This document shows, in pieces, positions 11,630 to 23,652 of a stretch of DNA of 64,000 bases. How positions within the stretch are numbered: the first letter of the stretch is position 1; every line of letters begins with the position of its first letter. Below the pieces are notes generated by a model. The model saw nothing but the letters and a program-made list of their open reading frames with translations. It made no database searches and was not told the DNA's origin. The DNA comes from Massospora cicadina. Its lineage: Eukaryota > Entomophthoromycota > Entomophthoromycetes > Entomophthorales > Entomophthoraceae. The translations under genes and the position numbers were made by a program. Location of the stretch: the NCBI GenBank assembly GCA_022478985.1, contig JAKSZP010000156.1, positions 62,001 to 126,000 of the forward strand. Direction: 5' to 3'.

Positions 11630-13209
11630 CTTCTATGTCTGGTCAGGAGTCTTGATGTTGTATTAGCTTGTTGGCCCAGTGTAGATGGCATCCACTGGGT
11701 CTGATATTTCCCCAGGAGTATAATTTCCGTTTTCTCAGTATTAAGTGATGCGTTACTTATGGCTGAATAGTCTTGTATTATCTTCTTGATTCTGCAAGCG
11801 TCCTGATTGTTGGATATGCCCACCACACAATCATCAGTGAAGGCCATCATTTTGACTGGTGGTTGGCCCTTGACGTTGATTCCCTTGAGAAGTGTTTTTG
11901 TATTTTGGATTAGGGGGTCTAAGCTAAAGTTGTAGAGTAGAGGGCTTAAGGGGTTCCTTGTTTTAGTCCTCTCTATGGGATAACTGGGTTGGTTAAGAAG
12001 CTTGCTCCCCGCACAGCCATGGTTGCAGACTCTGTAAATAACACTACCCATTTTATAAATCTATTTGGAATCTTGAATTTTTGAGGGCAGGCCCTAGGAT
12101 AGGTCCAGTTTACCCTGTCATATGCCTTTTAATGGTCTAAAAAGACAAGTGCTTCAGAGGTTTTGGACTGGCAGACATTTGCAACTGTGTGGATGTTATC
12201 CCATATGGATCTTCTTGGAACAAATCCATATTGTGATGGGGATATCGCATCAGTTGCAATTTCTTCTAGTCGTTTAGCCATAATTTTTTGTGAAATTTTT
12301 TTTTCTGTGTTGGTTAGGGAAATTGGGCGTCATTTGGAAAGGTCTATTCTGTCTCCTTTTTGAACAAAGTGACAGTGTAAGATTCTTTGCCTCCAAGTAG
12401 GAGGCATGTTTCCATAATACACTTGTTCATTGAAGCTAGAAGAATATAAGAGATGTTGGTAAAATATTTTTTATAAAATTCGAGGGGAATCCCATCAGGT
12501 CCAGGGCATTTCCCTCTTGGTGCACCGCGTACTACTTCCCATAATTCCTCACGTGATATTAGGTTGATTAAATTGTTATTTTGGGCCGCAGTGTCAATAT
12601 GTGCACTTCTAAGGAATTATTTGATTTTTCTGGTTTGACAGGCTTAGATTTACACAATTTTGTATAAAACCTGTGCACTTCAGTCATGACTTCTTCAGGT
12701 GTTTCCAATATGGATTTATCCAGTTGACAGACCTGTGTACAAGCTATTGTATTTTTCCAGCCGTGGAATTGGCGGAAAAAGTAGCTCAAGCAAGTTTCTC
12801 CATCTCTTATGTTTTTGCCTTTATATTGAGCTCCAACTTGGTGTTGGTGTTCACAGATCAGGGTGTTTAGCTTAGCAGAAACCTCCGCCCATTTGCAACC
12901 CCATCCAGGGCTGTATCCTGTTCTTGGTATGTTGTTTTCTAGATGGTCAATTTCAGCCAAGGTGTGTTTGATAATAGCTGAAACTGCCCTGTGTCTTCTA
13001 GACGATGTATGTTTAATTTGTTGGGTTGTTGATTTTTTAAAATTTTTCAAGGTGGTTAGTGGGTCTAAGCAAAAAGGTGTTTGAAAATCCTGGGTTGAGG
13101 ATATTTTCTCCATCCAGGATTGAAACTCTGAGTCGGCTAAACTTTCTGGGCATATTCTGCACCATCTGGGTGCTTGGGTACTTGGTTCCGCTAGTTTGTA
13201 AGACACCAA
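11626..13209 (-). pseudogene. LINE L2 ORF2, linker and reverse transcriptase
   Basis: The linker (12,568-13,209, 213 codons open) leads to PGPDGIP at 12,487-12,506. The palm piece at 11,626-12,051 reads NPLSPLLYNFSLDPL and then MAFTDDC, the F-x-D-D form of the catalytic YxDD box, at 11,830-11,841. SNASLNTEKTEIILLG follows. The catalytic aspartates survive, although several stops separate the domains. RT copies LINE RNA at the nicked target. Confidence 0.8.
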
Positions 13210-13224
13210 AACAAGCTGATGGTC

Positions 13225-13276
13225 CCCCCTTGGGTTGGGACCATCTAGTACTAAAAAAAAAAAAAAAAAAAAAAAC
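13225..13276 (+). mobile_element. Hyper-truncated LINE copy M3 (52 bp) inside L2
   Basis: The plus strand reads CCCCCTTGGGTTGGGACCAT, then CTAGTACT and about 23 A residues. It is flanked by the 13-bp perfect duplication caagctgatggtc (13,212-13,224 and 13,277-13,289). It sits in the L2 ORF2 between endonuclease and linker, making a four-level nest. Confidence 0.85.
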
Positions 13277-13289
13277 CAAGCTGATGGTC

Positions 13290-13940
13290 AGAGAATTCAA
13301 TTTTTGTAGCTTTAAATTTTTTGAATTTGGTGACAGAAAATTATTAGTGCGAGTATTAGGTCTATCCTCAACATAGACACAAGTGTACCATTGTGTACAT
13401 GTGGGCTTGTCATGTTTTGTAGCATGGGTTGCCTTTTTGGCGGTGGATCATATAGTCCCAGGGTGGCCTTTAGTACTTGGAGTTCCACTTGCCCTTGTGG
13501 TATCTCTGTTGTGTATGGCCATTGGTCTGTCTCTGGGTTAATCCAGCAGTTCATGTCTCCCATTATGAAAGTATTTGCTGGTAGATTTAGTTGTGTTAGG
13601 GCTGTAAAAAATTCTCTTTGGTCATGTGCACCGTTTGGGGCATACACACTGTCTATTGTGTGCACTTTGGTGTGCCATGAGAAGGTTATGGCGAGTACAC
13701 GGCCATCCAGGAACAAATTTTTATTAATAAACTTAAAGTTTTGGTTCACGCATACTATCACCCCACAGTGGAGCGACCAAAAATGATATTGTTGGGAGGA
13801 GAATTTTTTTCCCATGCCTCCTCCTCTCCCTGTGAACAGTGGGTTTCCTGCACAGCCAGGATATCCACAGGTGGTTTTCATAGGAGACTCAACTTCTTGG
13901 CCCAGGACATCAAGGCCTTGAGTCTCGTTATGTTCAGCAT
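13290..13940 (-). pseudogene. LINE L2 ORF2, APE endonuclease domain
   Basis: The ORF2 start is probably the ATG at 13,938-13,940. LAVQETH, with the catalytic glutamate of the APE family, is at 13,840-13,857. Further on are YAPNGAHDQREFF, MGDMNCW (catalytic D-x-N) and RIDLILA, the usual R(I/F)D block. This domain nicks target DNA to prime reverse transcription. One frameshift separates the QETH part from the rest, so it is inactive. Its end is cut by a short retroposed insertion (13,225-13,276). Confidence 0.8.
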
Positions 13941-14313
13941 CCCTATCTCTACTGAGACGCCCGATGCGCCTCAGGAGCGGTTAGCAGGGCCACCCAGCCC
14001 TACGCCCTCACTCACATTGCTCTCCACTGCACCTCTGCTACAGAGAGCATAACCATGAGTAGGAGTTGGGGTGTATTCTGCCCCTTTCATTGCCGCAGTT
14101 TTCGCTCCTCTATTGGCTTTTCTTGGTTTCAATATTATTGTGGTGCACTTGTGAGTTTTTATTAGCCACATTATTTTCTTGCGCATTCCATTGTTGATTT
14201 TCCTTCCCAATTGGGTTAAATTCTTCAATTTCAGGGGGTGCGCTGAACACCAATTTTGCTGCATTCATTTCCAAATTGGGCTCTGCCAAATTCGATCTGG
14301 TCATATTGGGTGT

Positions 14314-15388
14314 TTAGTTTTCCACAGGATCTGATTGGTTCATTAATTTGATTTCCTCCATGTCTTCCTGGATCTGCTCCAGCAATATGGTTGATTCCGC
14401 TGAGGCCTTTGCCTTGGCTGCGGCCAGCTTTTGAGCTTGTTTAACCATTTTTTGTTCTTTTGGTGAAATAGGGTCAATTATTTTATATTTCCCATGTTCT
14501 CCCCAGTTAATGGCTTGTGTAGTGTCCATTATTTTGGTGTACTCTGAGTCGTCTTCGCCCATTTCCTCCTCACAAAATTCCATTTCTCTCAAACCTTCTT
14601 TTATGGGGCAAGCGTGAATCTTGTGCCCAAAGGCCTGGCAGTGGTTGCATATGGGGGTGCGCTTTCCACTGTTGCGTGGAACAGCTGGGATTTTTTCCCA
14701 TCAATGGTGAAGGATGCTATATGAGGGATTTTTTAATATCCTCTACTACATCCTGGTTTGGTGAAATAATTGCTATTGCCTTCCCCATGATAAGGGACAG
14801 CATCATCTGGAATCTTTGCATTTCAAATTTTTTGATTTCTCCATAGGCTTCCAAGCCTTCTTGGAGATATCTTTTGACTACTGTGCGCGCCAGTGTGGTT
14901 GGAAGATAGTCAAAAATTATGAAAATGTCTTTGGATTCAGTCCAATGGGTGCATTAGGTCAGTACCAATTGCTGTCCATCAGGAAGGTCGAGTACCACTC
15001 TGACCTTCGCTGCTTCATTTGCTTCTTACGTGGTTTTGAACCCAAGATCTACCCAACCTCTGCGGATAGTATGAGTTGTTAAGTACACCGCGTGTGGGAA
15101 AAATTTATGTTGGGCTTCACCAAACTTTTCCCACATTGTCAGTGTTTTTATGCCCAGGAAAACTCATATCCCATGTTCCACCAATGACAGTGGTTGCAAT
15201 TGGGATACTTCCAAATAGCTGCAGTATTTTACTAAAAAATTAATGAAACCCGTGGGGGGCACCACCTCAGGTTTTTTCTTTTTACTGAGATTTTCATTTG
15301 TACCTGTGCGCTTGGTACCTTTGGATGGTGCAGGTCCAGGTCCGCTGCCCTTTACCGCGTTCACCCAGCTCTTTACTTTATTATTCAT
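14314..15388 (-). pseudogene. LINE L2 ORF1, zinc-knuckle protein
   Basis: The likely start is the ATG at 15,386-15,388, opening a basic N-terminus (about 74 codons) rich in G, P, S and K. An RRM-like part with KAIAIISPNQDV lies near 14,750. A perfect CCHC, CNHCQAFGHKIHAC, lies at 14,609-14,650. An acidic, lysine-rich helical tail (14,314-14,592) contains a run of A, K and Q residues typical of a coiled coil. Frameshifts separate the parts. ORF1 proteins bind LINE RNA. Confidence 0.75.
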
Positions 15389-15499
15389 ACTTATCTCACC
15401 CTGTATTTATTTTCAAATTGTGCTGTTTGAATTGAATCCTACTACTAAAAGTGATAGTAATTGGAAAGAAAAGCCTTTGCTTTTTTTATTGTTATAAAT

Positions 15500-17240
15500 C
15501 TTCCCTTCTTATAGCCTCCTTTCTTCATTTTGCTCAAGCTATATGGCCAATTCAATTTTTTTTGACTTGATGTCTAATCTTTTGGAAGCCTATATGGCTT
15601 CTGTGCTTTCTTCTGATCTTGACGTCGCCTTATTGACCCATTTGTACCACCCAGGCTTTGCTCTTTGCTAGTTCAGTCGCAAAATTCTGGTGCACTCTGA
15701 TGACAGTTCATACCAACTTGCACATTCCGTCTGGACTCAGAGATTGCACTGCCAAAGATCATCATATCCTTTTGCTTCACCGCGCCCTTTGCAAAAATCT
15801 TTCAAAATGGTATCAGAAAATATATAGCCCAGATGGCTCTAATCTGTGCATGCATTCATTTCCCCCTACTAATTTCCAACTAATATCATGCCTGACATGC
15901 ACAGGGTGTTGGACAAGGCCCAATTGCAAATTTTTTAAGCCAAAAGCATTTCTCATTCTAGTTTATCTCAACCTCAAGAGTATCCTTGCTGTTAAAATCT
16001 TGGGCTTGGATGGCTCGCTTCTGGCCCTAGATTTCAACTGCACAGATTCATGGATCCTAGCGTTGATTATTCACTTGAATTTGATAGACTGGGCAATAAT
16101 AGTATGAAGACTATTATTAAAGTTGAATCCCCAAAAGCCACGTTGAGTGTATTGTCCAACGCTAGACAGGTGCTTCTTCCTCTTGAAGATATTTTGATAC
16201 TGGTAGGGAACACTTTCCTATTCCCTTCTCGCAAAACCAAGTGGAGATTTTGATATTACCAACCTAAGAATATCTGATCCTTGCACTCTTCTCTTATATA
16301 ATATTGAAAACAACCAGTGTTTAAACAACTAAGCTAATATCAGTTTGAATCTGTTTTTATTAGGGAATAATTTGGGGGTTTTATAGTAGTAATTTGCACA
16401 CAACTTTTCAGCTGTCCTCTGAGAACATTTGTGCTCCTATACTGGTTTGACCCTCAATGTTAGGCACCAAATCTCGTCAGGTACCATTGCCTTTGGTTTT
16501 TTAGGCAGCGTAATCCTTGGGTGTTTGGCGAACCAGACAATTGGTATTAGGTACTTGAAACTGATTGTTTTGGCCAATGACAATTCCACTCTTCCTCCAG
16601 CGTTTGAACGATGTAGTAGTTTTCAATGACTCCAATCCATTCCGCTCTGAACAATTCCCTATAATTTGACTATTTGGTATTATCCCAATATCAAATTATT
16701 GCTTAATTTCATCAGGATGATGCCTGATGAAATTATCTGTTGGTGGCCTCAAATATCAACGGGGATGATGCCCAACAATAATTCACTAGTCGGCGACTTC
16801 TAATATCAATGGGGATGCTGCCTGACGATATTCTCAGCAATTTGCTACTATTGCTGATCCTCTACGATTATAACTTAATTGTTGAATCTTATATTTGGTC
16901 AAAGGGTTTGATTATGTGGTCATCTGCAATTCCAACACTTGCTGATTATATTTTCCTTTCCACTGCTTTCTTCCACAAATGCAACCTTTTCTGACAATTC
17001 TAGAGTCATTTTCAATGGCCACTTCCCCTCATTTAGTGGCCCTCCTGAGTCAGACAAGCCAATGCACCTGGTGCCTAGTTTTCTTAGGTATAGCTCATCT
17101 TTGGCAAGTTCTTGATAGTTGATACTTGTACAAAAATGTGCATTTCCCCTCCAATCACTATTCCAGAATTTTATCCTCAAAAGATCACTCGCCTCCCACT
17201 CCTGAAAAAGGGTATCTAGATCTGAAACGCCCTCCAAAAA
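15500..17240. other. Unassigned interior of element B
   Basis: It holds no recognisable RT or integrase motif on either strand. A plus-strand open stretch of 149 codons (15,658-16,107) and a minus-strand stretch of 105 codons (16,920-17,237) are not recognised. At 16,690-16,850 three diverged repeats of about 55 bp share GGGGATG(A/C)TGCC-like text. This is either very decayed B pol, the L2 5' region, or other debris. Confidence 0.35.
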
Positions 17241-17599
17241 TGTAAAAGAATAACAATATTCTACTCACATTAAATAATTAATATGTTTATTGTTATTCAG
17301 TATATATACTTCTTTTTTCTTTTTTCTCCTTTTTTCTTTTGTATTCCATGATATAGATGTAACACTTAACATGAACTCAATTCACAACCCAACCTCCTCA
17401 ATTTTTTTTGCTTGAGTAACTCTTATGATATTTCAGCATAGGATATACTATTGAAATTTCATTGGCGTTTGTGGCTTAGGATTATTATGACTGTAATTTT
17501 TATAATTTTCTGTCCCACTTTTGTTAATGTGTTTCTTTAAAGTCGCAATCAGTGCCATAATTTATAGAAAGCTTGTTTTAATCAATATGTATTAGTTGG

Positions 17600-17850
17600 C
17601 GTATGGGAGCACCATTGCAGGCGGTAACACTAAAAGTGCACCAAATTGCAATATAAAGCGCTGTAGGATCCTTTTCTTTTTGTTTTGTTAGGCCCGCTGT
17701 TCCATATTCTTGCCAATAATCAATATCAGGAGGTTTTTTCAACTTTTGACTAAAGTAGTTGAAACAATATTAACAGGTGCTCTGCTATCAATAATTGCTA
17801 CAACTTTGATTTTGTTGACTCATATTCTGAATAAGTACACTCTGAACGTT
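17600..17850 (-). pseudogene. Element B aspartic protease remnant
   Basis: Minus-strand reading VVAIIDSRAPVNIVSTTLVK is the retropepsin active-site block, with D-S-R in place of D-S-G at 17,781-17,789. It continues YWQEYGTAGL, as in the F protease (YCKKYGTVGP). It is placed correctly after the gag knuckle. The glycine loss would abolish activity. Confidence 0.7.
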
Positions 17851-18312
17851 AAGAATCGATCAAGTTTATTAAGTGTATTAAAGGATCCAGAGAATTGAGC
17901 AAGCCTTTCAGAGAGTTTCTGACGCTAGGACAATTGGTGATACAATAGTAAATAGACATTGGTATTTTTACTCGCTTCAAACTTGGAGTAATCCTTGTAT
18001 AACTTGGCCCCTAGGCGGGTGTTATCAATAATATGTTGTGCATACAATTTTTCAAATTCTATTATTTACCTCAGGCTCATCTGCCTTTTTCTATGGATGA
18101 TACACCACGTACACATCATTGGAGATTATATATAAATAAGGTGCTGTTTTTGATAGTATCCATATTGATAATTATGGCCTTGTGCCTGCATGTCCATTTT
18201 GATATGTTAGATTGATATTTTAGCAAAATAGAACATCCTACTTCTATTATGCTTGCTTTTTTCCCTCCTTCTGAGGATCAACAGGAAGGACTATCTTAGT
18301 AATACATTGGTG

Positions 18313-19250
18313 ACATCTGGAGGCATAGTGCCCTTTGCAATTGCAATTAAAGCAAGTAATTTCACTTAAAGGGTGCAGTGCCTTGGGTTTTTAAATTTCT
18401 CATTCTTTGTAGTTAAATTGCTAGAAGTCTTTTTTTGTTTTCAAAAGGGTTTCCTGCAGATCTTAAAGGTCCTGTCTATAGCCAGTATTTTGAGTCCCAT
18501 AGGTTTGTGAGGTCGGCGTAAATAATCAATTAATTTGGATGTTGCTAGGCTTTGAATGAATGCAGGCAATAAGGTATTCGTTAAATTAAAATAGTGTTGC
18601 ACTGCATGTTGCAATGCAATTTTGGCATCAGAATAGTTCATTTCCTTTCCACCTAAAAGAACATGTGCTTCATGATAAAATCAATCCACAAATTAGGCAA
18701 CCGTTTCATTCTTTGTAAAGCCAATATTCATGAGATTAGCTTTTCTTGTTTGACATCTTTTCAGGACCTCCAAATTCATGAAGTACAGCCTCTTTGAACT
18801 AGAGTACTTAAGGATTTCATCCAAATGTGCATAATCAACTTGATGCTTCATTCTTTTAAGCAGTTGATGATGGTAGCCACTTTGTTACAGTCAATGGACC
18901 CGTAAATGCCCACCTCAAATCTCTATGAAAGTGTAAACACTACCATTCTTATCAAAAGTAGGTAGATCAGAAGGTCTGGAACTGTCGTCCTCCCTTTCAG
19001 ATTGGTTATGAATATTTTTTGAACTTATCCCTGGTGGTGCATGCCATTGAGTCAAAGCTCCATGAGTAGAAGAGCTGGGGTTGACCATTGCAACCATTCT
19101 AAGTGGAATTTGCCTACGTGGCCTGGAATCAACTTCAATATCAACCTCTGATAATTCATCCTCATGATTAAGAGGCTTTACTATCAGTAGAATTGCTTTG
19201 AGAACGCTGGCTTTAACCATCATCCCAATCTTTAATTTTATGATCAAAAA
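18313..19250 (-). pseudogene. Element B gag with CCHC zinc knuckle
   Basis: The N-terminal piece is 18,915-19,247 and a capsid piece is 18,441-18,641 (YSDAKIALQHAVQHYF). A perfect knuckle CFNCNCKGHYASRC (C-x2-C-x4-H-x4-C) follows at 18,313-18,354. The segments lie in different frames with stops between them. Gag packages the element RNA; the intact knuckle is notable in an otherwise dead gene. Confidence 0.75.
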
Positions 19251-19545
19251 GTTAATTCTCAGTCCACATGGCTATGATTTTAATTTTAATCTCATATCTT
19301 TATTTAGATTAGTCATTTTCAATTGAAGAACAAAGATCACTTGATCCTTCTCTTTAATTAAATTTTCAGATTATTTACTCTCCATGTATAGTCTTATTTG
19401 CCTCATTAATAACTTAACATCCTCATTAAGATTATCAAATTGACGACTCAATCTGTCTTCTGAGTCTTGAATTTTTGAAAATTAGTCTTTAAAAGTATAT
19501 ATGGGTTAAAGTTGCTCCTCTGATCAGTATGGTCATCATCTACCA

Positions 19546-19563
19546 TCCCAGCCATCAGCGCCA
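19546..19563 (-). other. Element B primer binding site
   Basis: On the minus strand, TGGCGCTGATGGCTGGGA directly follows the 5' LTR. It starts with TGG, the complement of the tRNA CCA end. It differs from the site used by A, C and G, so B belongs to a separate family with another primer. Confidence 0.55.
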
Positions 19564-20394
19564 CTGAAGTTTTTACTACTTCAAATGGCTTATCTTTTAT
19601 TTGGGGATATATAAGGAGCCATGAACGTCTAATGTATGAAGATAATAGACCAGATGGTGTGTCTTAGAATATAACTCCCTTAAATATAATACATGAAGCT
19701 GTATTCTTCTGTCAATTACTTGTACTGTGGCTTCCTGCCCTGATTGTCATGATCATTGAGTTAATTCCTTGACTTAACACAACAAAAATATCAAATTTAC
19801 ATAGCTTGTATTTTTACAAACCACAAATTAGATTATATTTATTGTATTAAATTATGGGGTAAGATAGGGTTACTTCTGATAGCAACTGCATCTTTGCTCA
19901 TGACTCCTCTCCTTGCACCACCACTTAACCAGCAGCTCGCAGCCAAGGTTGTTGAAGGTCTACTCCACATGTGAGGCTTTTTTCTGTAAGGCAGCTCCAC
20001 CTCATGGTTGATGTCTTTCCAAAATAACTATTTGAAGACAGTATCTCCTCTGGAGCATCTTCAAAAGGCTAAACCATAACTCCTTTGAACAACGGTAGAA
20101 CATAACAAGACAAATAACATGACTGATTAAAGATTAATTCAATCATAACCTGATTGATAAATAATCTAATTTTAATTTAACCAGAAAAGCCCCCAATACC
20201 GGGTCATTAAGTCAAATATTATCATTTGAAAATTTTAGGCTGTAAATCCTAAGTTTCACTCATAATAAGAATATTTTTTACATATTTTATAATTAATACA
20301 TTCTCTACAGAAATAATAAATTATATTCAAGCCAATATTATTATCTCCAAATATCTACTATATTTGATGATCAGATTCAGTCAATCATTCAACA
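19564..20394 (-). repeat. Element B 5' LTR
   Basis: Partner of 8,783-9,649. A shared block is GACTTAACACAACAAAAATA, and the far end TTCAACA is at 20,388-20,394. It serves as the empty-site control for the short insertion in the other LTR. Confidence 0.8.
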
Positions 20395-20490
20395 GGCTGT
20401 ATAGTTAACAGTGTTCATTGTAAATTCATAAACTGGATATGAGAAAAGATGTGAAATAAATAAAACAAATGAAAAATACTTTTTATTTCT
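20395..20490 (+). pseudogene. Element A integrase C-terminus, downstream of nested B
   Basis: Reads CIVN, a stop, then VHCKFINWI, matching RIVN, stop, VHAKYFKQWI of element C at 28,715-28,760. It shows that A was one element before B entered. The first five bases, ggctg, repeat 8,778-8,782. Confidence 0.7.
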
Positions 20491-21584
20491 ATATTGCAAC
20501 CAAAATTCCCAGCTTCCTATGACGCCTATTGGGGGAGGAAAGATGAATGATGGCTTTGGTTATCAAACTGATTTGAGCGTAAATGCTCACAAAGATAGAA
20601 CCAGTTACTGACAAAGTCCTGTGTGGGTGATAAGAGAAAAAAGGGGTGACAATTTGAAACAATACTTGAGCTGAGATGCTCACTGAGGGTGTAACTAATC
20701 ATTATAAAGGCCTATGCTGGTGATGAGAGAAACAAAGGTGCAATGTGAAGAAAGTAAACAGAAGCTTTATCAATATCTAGTTAAGCTGAGGAGTGAGTTG
20801 AATTTTCCAAGACCATCTTGTCTGACTTTGACTCAATATTAGAACTGGTTGAACCCCTGTCTTATCACCATAAATTTTCAGCAGTTAAAGGCTACTAATT
20901 ATCAAATGATTTAATGTTGGGATTCAATCCCTATGTTGAAGCTGATTAATAATTAATTGGGTACAATTATCAACAATCTTAGTATTTTAAGTTAGGTTAT
21001 TGGCTGAATAGACAATTATAGAATTTCTACTTTTTGTACAATTGGTCTGAGGCAATGTTTAATAATTGACTTTTTGAAGCTACCAAAAGCGTTATAACGC
21101 TTATTATGATGGTATTTTGTAGGTTATCCTGAGTAATGTGGCATTTAGTATGTGGTAATAAGTTCCATACATCTAATTAATGGCCACTAGATGGTAAGGT
21201 TGACCTACTGGGGCTGACTAAGGAGTTGGAATCCGCTATTTCAGAAATCAGCCCAGAAGGGTTAAGTTTTATGGAGAAAGAATACTACAATTATTTAGGT
21301 GACAACTGAAGAGCACCAAACTACCTTATATAAACCCCTTAGTATATTTTAATAAAGATATAATAATAGGAGGTAAAATACTAATATTGTTTACTTCTAT
21401 TAAAGAGTTTTTACCAGTTGCCCTTGTCCAATTCCTCCAATTAATTTGTAAGTTTATACCAAAGTGGGGGTGAACCAACTTATAAAAAAATTGACTGGCT
21501 ATTTGTCTCCATACAACTAGCTATCTAAAATATTCTTAGAGTAAAGTCTGAGTCTTTGCAGTAAACTTACTATGAAATTTTACA
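20490..21584 (+). repeat. Element A 3' LTR
   Basis: The sequence from about 20,780 onward aligns with the reverse complement of the D LTR (36,913 to about 38,050). Shared blocks include GAAGCTACCAAAAGCGTTAT near 21,080 and TTGGCTGAATA near 21,000. It ends TTTACA at 21,584. The left edge is inferred from the approximately 1.1-kb length of related LTRs and is uncertain by a few hundred bases. Confidence 0.6.
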
Positions 21585-22519
21585 CTATAAAAGCCAAGAA
21601 ACCAAGCAATTATTAAAAAATGTTCCCAAGGCCCTTTATCTAATAGGGGGCCAACCACTTTAGGAAGCATGTTGGTCACAATATATGCCATGATGCACAA
21701 AAATGCTTTTACAAGATATTGGAAGCCTTAAATAAACAGGGCGTCATTTTTTTTAATGAAAAGTTAAAGCAAAAAAGTAAAATAGGAAGTACCCTCACTT
21801 TTGAGGGCACTGCCTATCTAAGGGGATTAGGGCTTTGGGGTTTACTGGCACACTTCTTGGGTCACAGGTTACTAAATTCACACTTTACAGTGAAGATTAA
21901 GAATGAGAAATTGACATAGTAGTTTGGCTTGCAAGGGTCAATGGGCATGAAATGATTGGCTGCTACCTTATTATACATAAACCCTTTTCTTAAAACTCTC
22001 TAATGAGACATTCTCCGATTATTCATCCCAGATTTTAATAAGAAATGGAAAAGCGTAACAAAAATTATAAATAGGTGGAATACAAAAGAGATATCTGGTT
22101 TTGGTGGATGGAAAATTAAAATAATGGTATATTCTAAAAATCATACTAAAAGTTAGTTAAAGATGAATGTTGGGATTTTAGATATAAGAATGGGAAAATG
22201 CTAAATAGGGTGGCGGCATTAGAGAACTAACCTGGAGTAGTATCTTTGATTTTGTCTGTGTAGTTGAGGGGATATTTTACATAAGAGCCTAATCCTCTCA
22301 ACATACAGGCAGCTAAAGCAATGTGAGGGTAGGAGCAGTTTTGTAAGATAGAGAGTAGAAGGCACTTTAAAGCCTTACAAAGAAAGGTTTTTCAAGAACA
22401 GAAACCATTTAAAAAGGCTTGCTGACCTTTCAGATGGTATGGATGGAATAAGGAGTTGAATTATTAACTATATGGTAATTTTGAATCTTTTTAAAAGAAG
22501 GTACACAATTAAGGACATA
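21585..22519. other. Unassigned stretch between elements A and C
   Basis: No intact gene. A plus-strand frame around 22,020-22,110 reads KWKSVTKIINRW, similar to the post-RT block of LINE ORF2, and 21,719-21,919 is open for 66 codons. It may be a LINE scrap, but no decisive motif was found. Confidence 0.3.
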
Positions 22520-23650
22520 CGTTGGGATTTTTGCCCACCTTTTTAGTCGTCTAGATTACCATGGATCACTAGGGATAATTCCCTATAGCAAGTGAATTAG
22601 ATATCAGTAGACCCCAATTTTAGGTAATAATGTTTGGGGAATTTTAGGTAATTCGCCTGGTTCAGATCTATCAGGGATTGATCCAGGTGAATGCTTAAGA
22701 TTTTGTTGGGCAGAGTTGCTGACAAAATAGGGGCATCAGATAGTTGATCTTTGATTAACTTACAGGTGTATCAATTAGGATTGGTCAGGTTTAATCACCG
22801 ACCAATTGGGAATTTAAGGCTCAAGTTGTGAGGCGAGTGATGCCACCTGCAACTAAATTGATCAGTTGGTTCATGACCTGCCTTAATGGGTAACAAGTCC
22901 AATTACCTAAGCAGGTCACTCACCAAATATGGTTGGTTTGCTGATATTGAGCAGAAAATGTTAGGACACGTTTTCTGACTCTTTCTGTTTTAGGTCTTGA
23001 GGATGTTCAACAAAGAAATTTAACCAGGATGGGGAAGATAATCGCTGGTGAGATGACAAAGGGTAATTCAACAGCAATGGTTGCTGTTTCATGGATGAGG
23101 CGCCAACTGAAGGTTGGGTGCCGAATTCCTCTATAAATTCCCCTGATAATTTACTCTTAATAAACACCAAAGAAAACCCCAGAAAAAGACACCTAAAAAG
23201 AGTCATTTTTAGCAGAATTCATTATTGGTTTTAGTTCTATTCATCTTCAGGAAATTATTGCTTTTGTGCTTTAATTGAGGACTCTTTGGAAGGATAAAGA
23301 GTAAGGATCAAGGATACTAAGAAGAGAAGCTGAGCTTAGATGAAAATTGCTGCCACCTTCATGTCACCAGAGGAAAGGCCATAAACTAGTGATCTGAGCA
23401 TGGATAAAGTTAGGCTGTATGATGGTATAAATCCCTACTGAGTATCTAGAGTATTTTGAGGAAAAATACTAGTCAAGCATTGGACCAAAAACTGGTTATA
23501 TATTCAACTACGGATAATAGTCTTCATACTATTATCAATTGAATATCATATATTATCAGACAACGCAAAGAGTGCACAAACTGAACCTGTGCAGTTATCA
23601 ATTAGGGGTTATCATTTGTGAACGAGAAGTGAAGCCCCTAAATTTTAGCA
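22520..23650 (+). repeat. Element C 5' LTR
   Basis: It pairs with 30,882-31,981. It starts GTTGGGATTTTTG after a base that is T in element G and ends TTTTAGCA. The first 470 bp are nearly identical to the partner; the remaining 650 bp are much more diverged. Confidence 0.85.
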
Positions 23651-23652
23651 AT

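Larger units (their letters stand above)
10128..15420 (-). mobile_element. LINE L2, nested in element B
   Basis: The most complete LINE of the window. On the minus strand it has ORF1 with a zinc knuckle (14,300-15,388). ORF2 follows with APE endonuclease, RT and a C-terminal CCHC (10,440-13,940), then a 3' UTR ending GGTCGACCTTCCCTGAATAA at 10,143-10,162 and an A-rich tail. It interrupts B. A convincing target duplication was not found. Stops and shifts break both ORFs. Architecture (ORF1 CCHC, APE, RT, no LTR) resembles fungal LINEs of the Tad type, though the clade is not proven. Confidence 0.8.
8783..20394 (-). mobile_element. Ty3/gypsy element B, nested in A
   Basis: The paired repeats 8,783-9,649 and 19,564-20,394 are direct copies flanking gag and protease on the minus strand. 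The polypurine tract AATTTGGGGAAA abuts the 3' LTR at 9,650-9,661. The primer site lies at 19,546-19,563. The LTR ends form the inverted pair TTGAA/TTCAA. A five-base target duplication, ggctg, sits at 8,778-8,782 and 20,395-20,399, and the interrupted A frame continues across. LINE L2 is inserted inside. No RT or integrase motif of B was recognised, so its pol is deleted or too decayed. Confidence 0.8.
3260..21584 (+). mobile_element. Ty3/gypsy element A, split by nested element B
   Basis: An old Ty3-type LTR retrotransposon. A partial 5' LTR ends at 3,650 and the primer site follows at 3,652. Gag, protease, RT, RNase H and integrase run in order to 8,782, and the frame resumes after 20,394. 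The integrase C-terminal peptide is split across the gap: element C has DGRIVN then VHAKYF at the equivalent place, and A has CIVN then VHCKF immediately after 20,394. Element B fills the gap and is bordered by ggctg on both sides. The 3' LTR ends at 21,584. Its LTRs resemble those of D and E (36.9-43 kb, other strand). All genes are broken. Confidence 0.8.

Noticed and set aside
13253..13275. Long A run as a sequencing artefact or assembly gap
   Set aside because: It is the tail of M3, with a perfect 13-bp duplication on both sides.
13059..14052. Plus-strand ORFs opposite the L2 endonuclease
   Set aside because: The minus strand carries QETH, MGDMN and RIDLILA; the plus frames have no recognisable domain.
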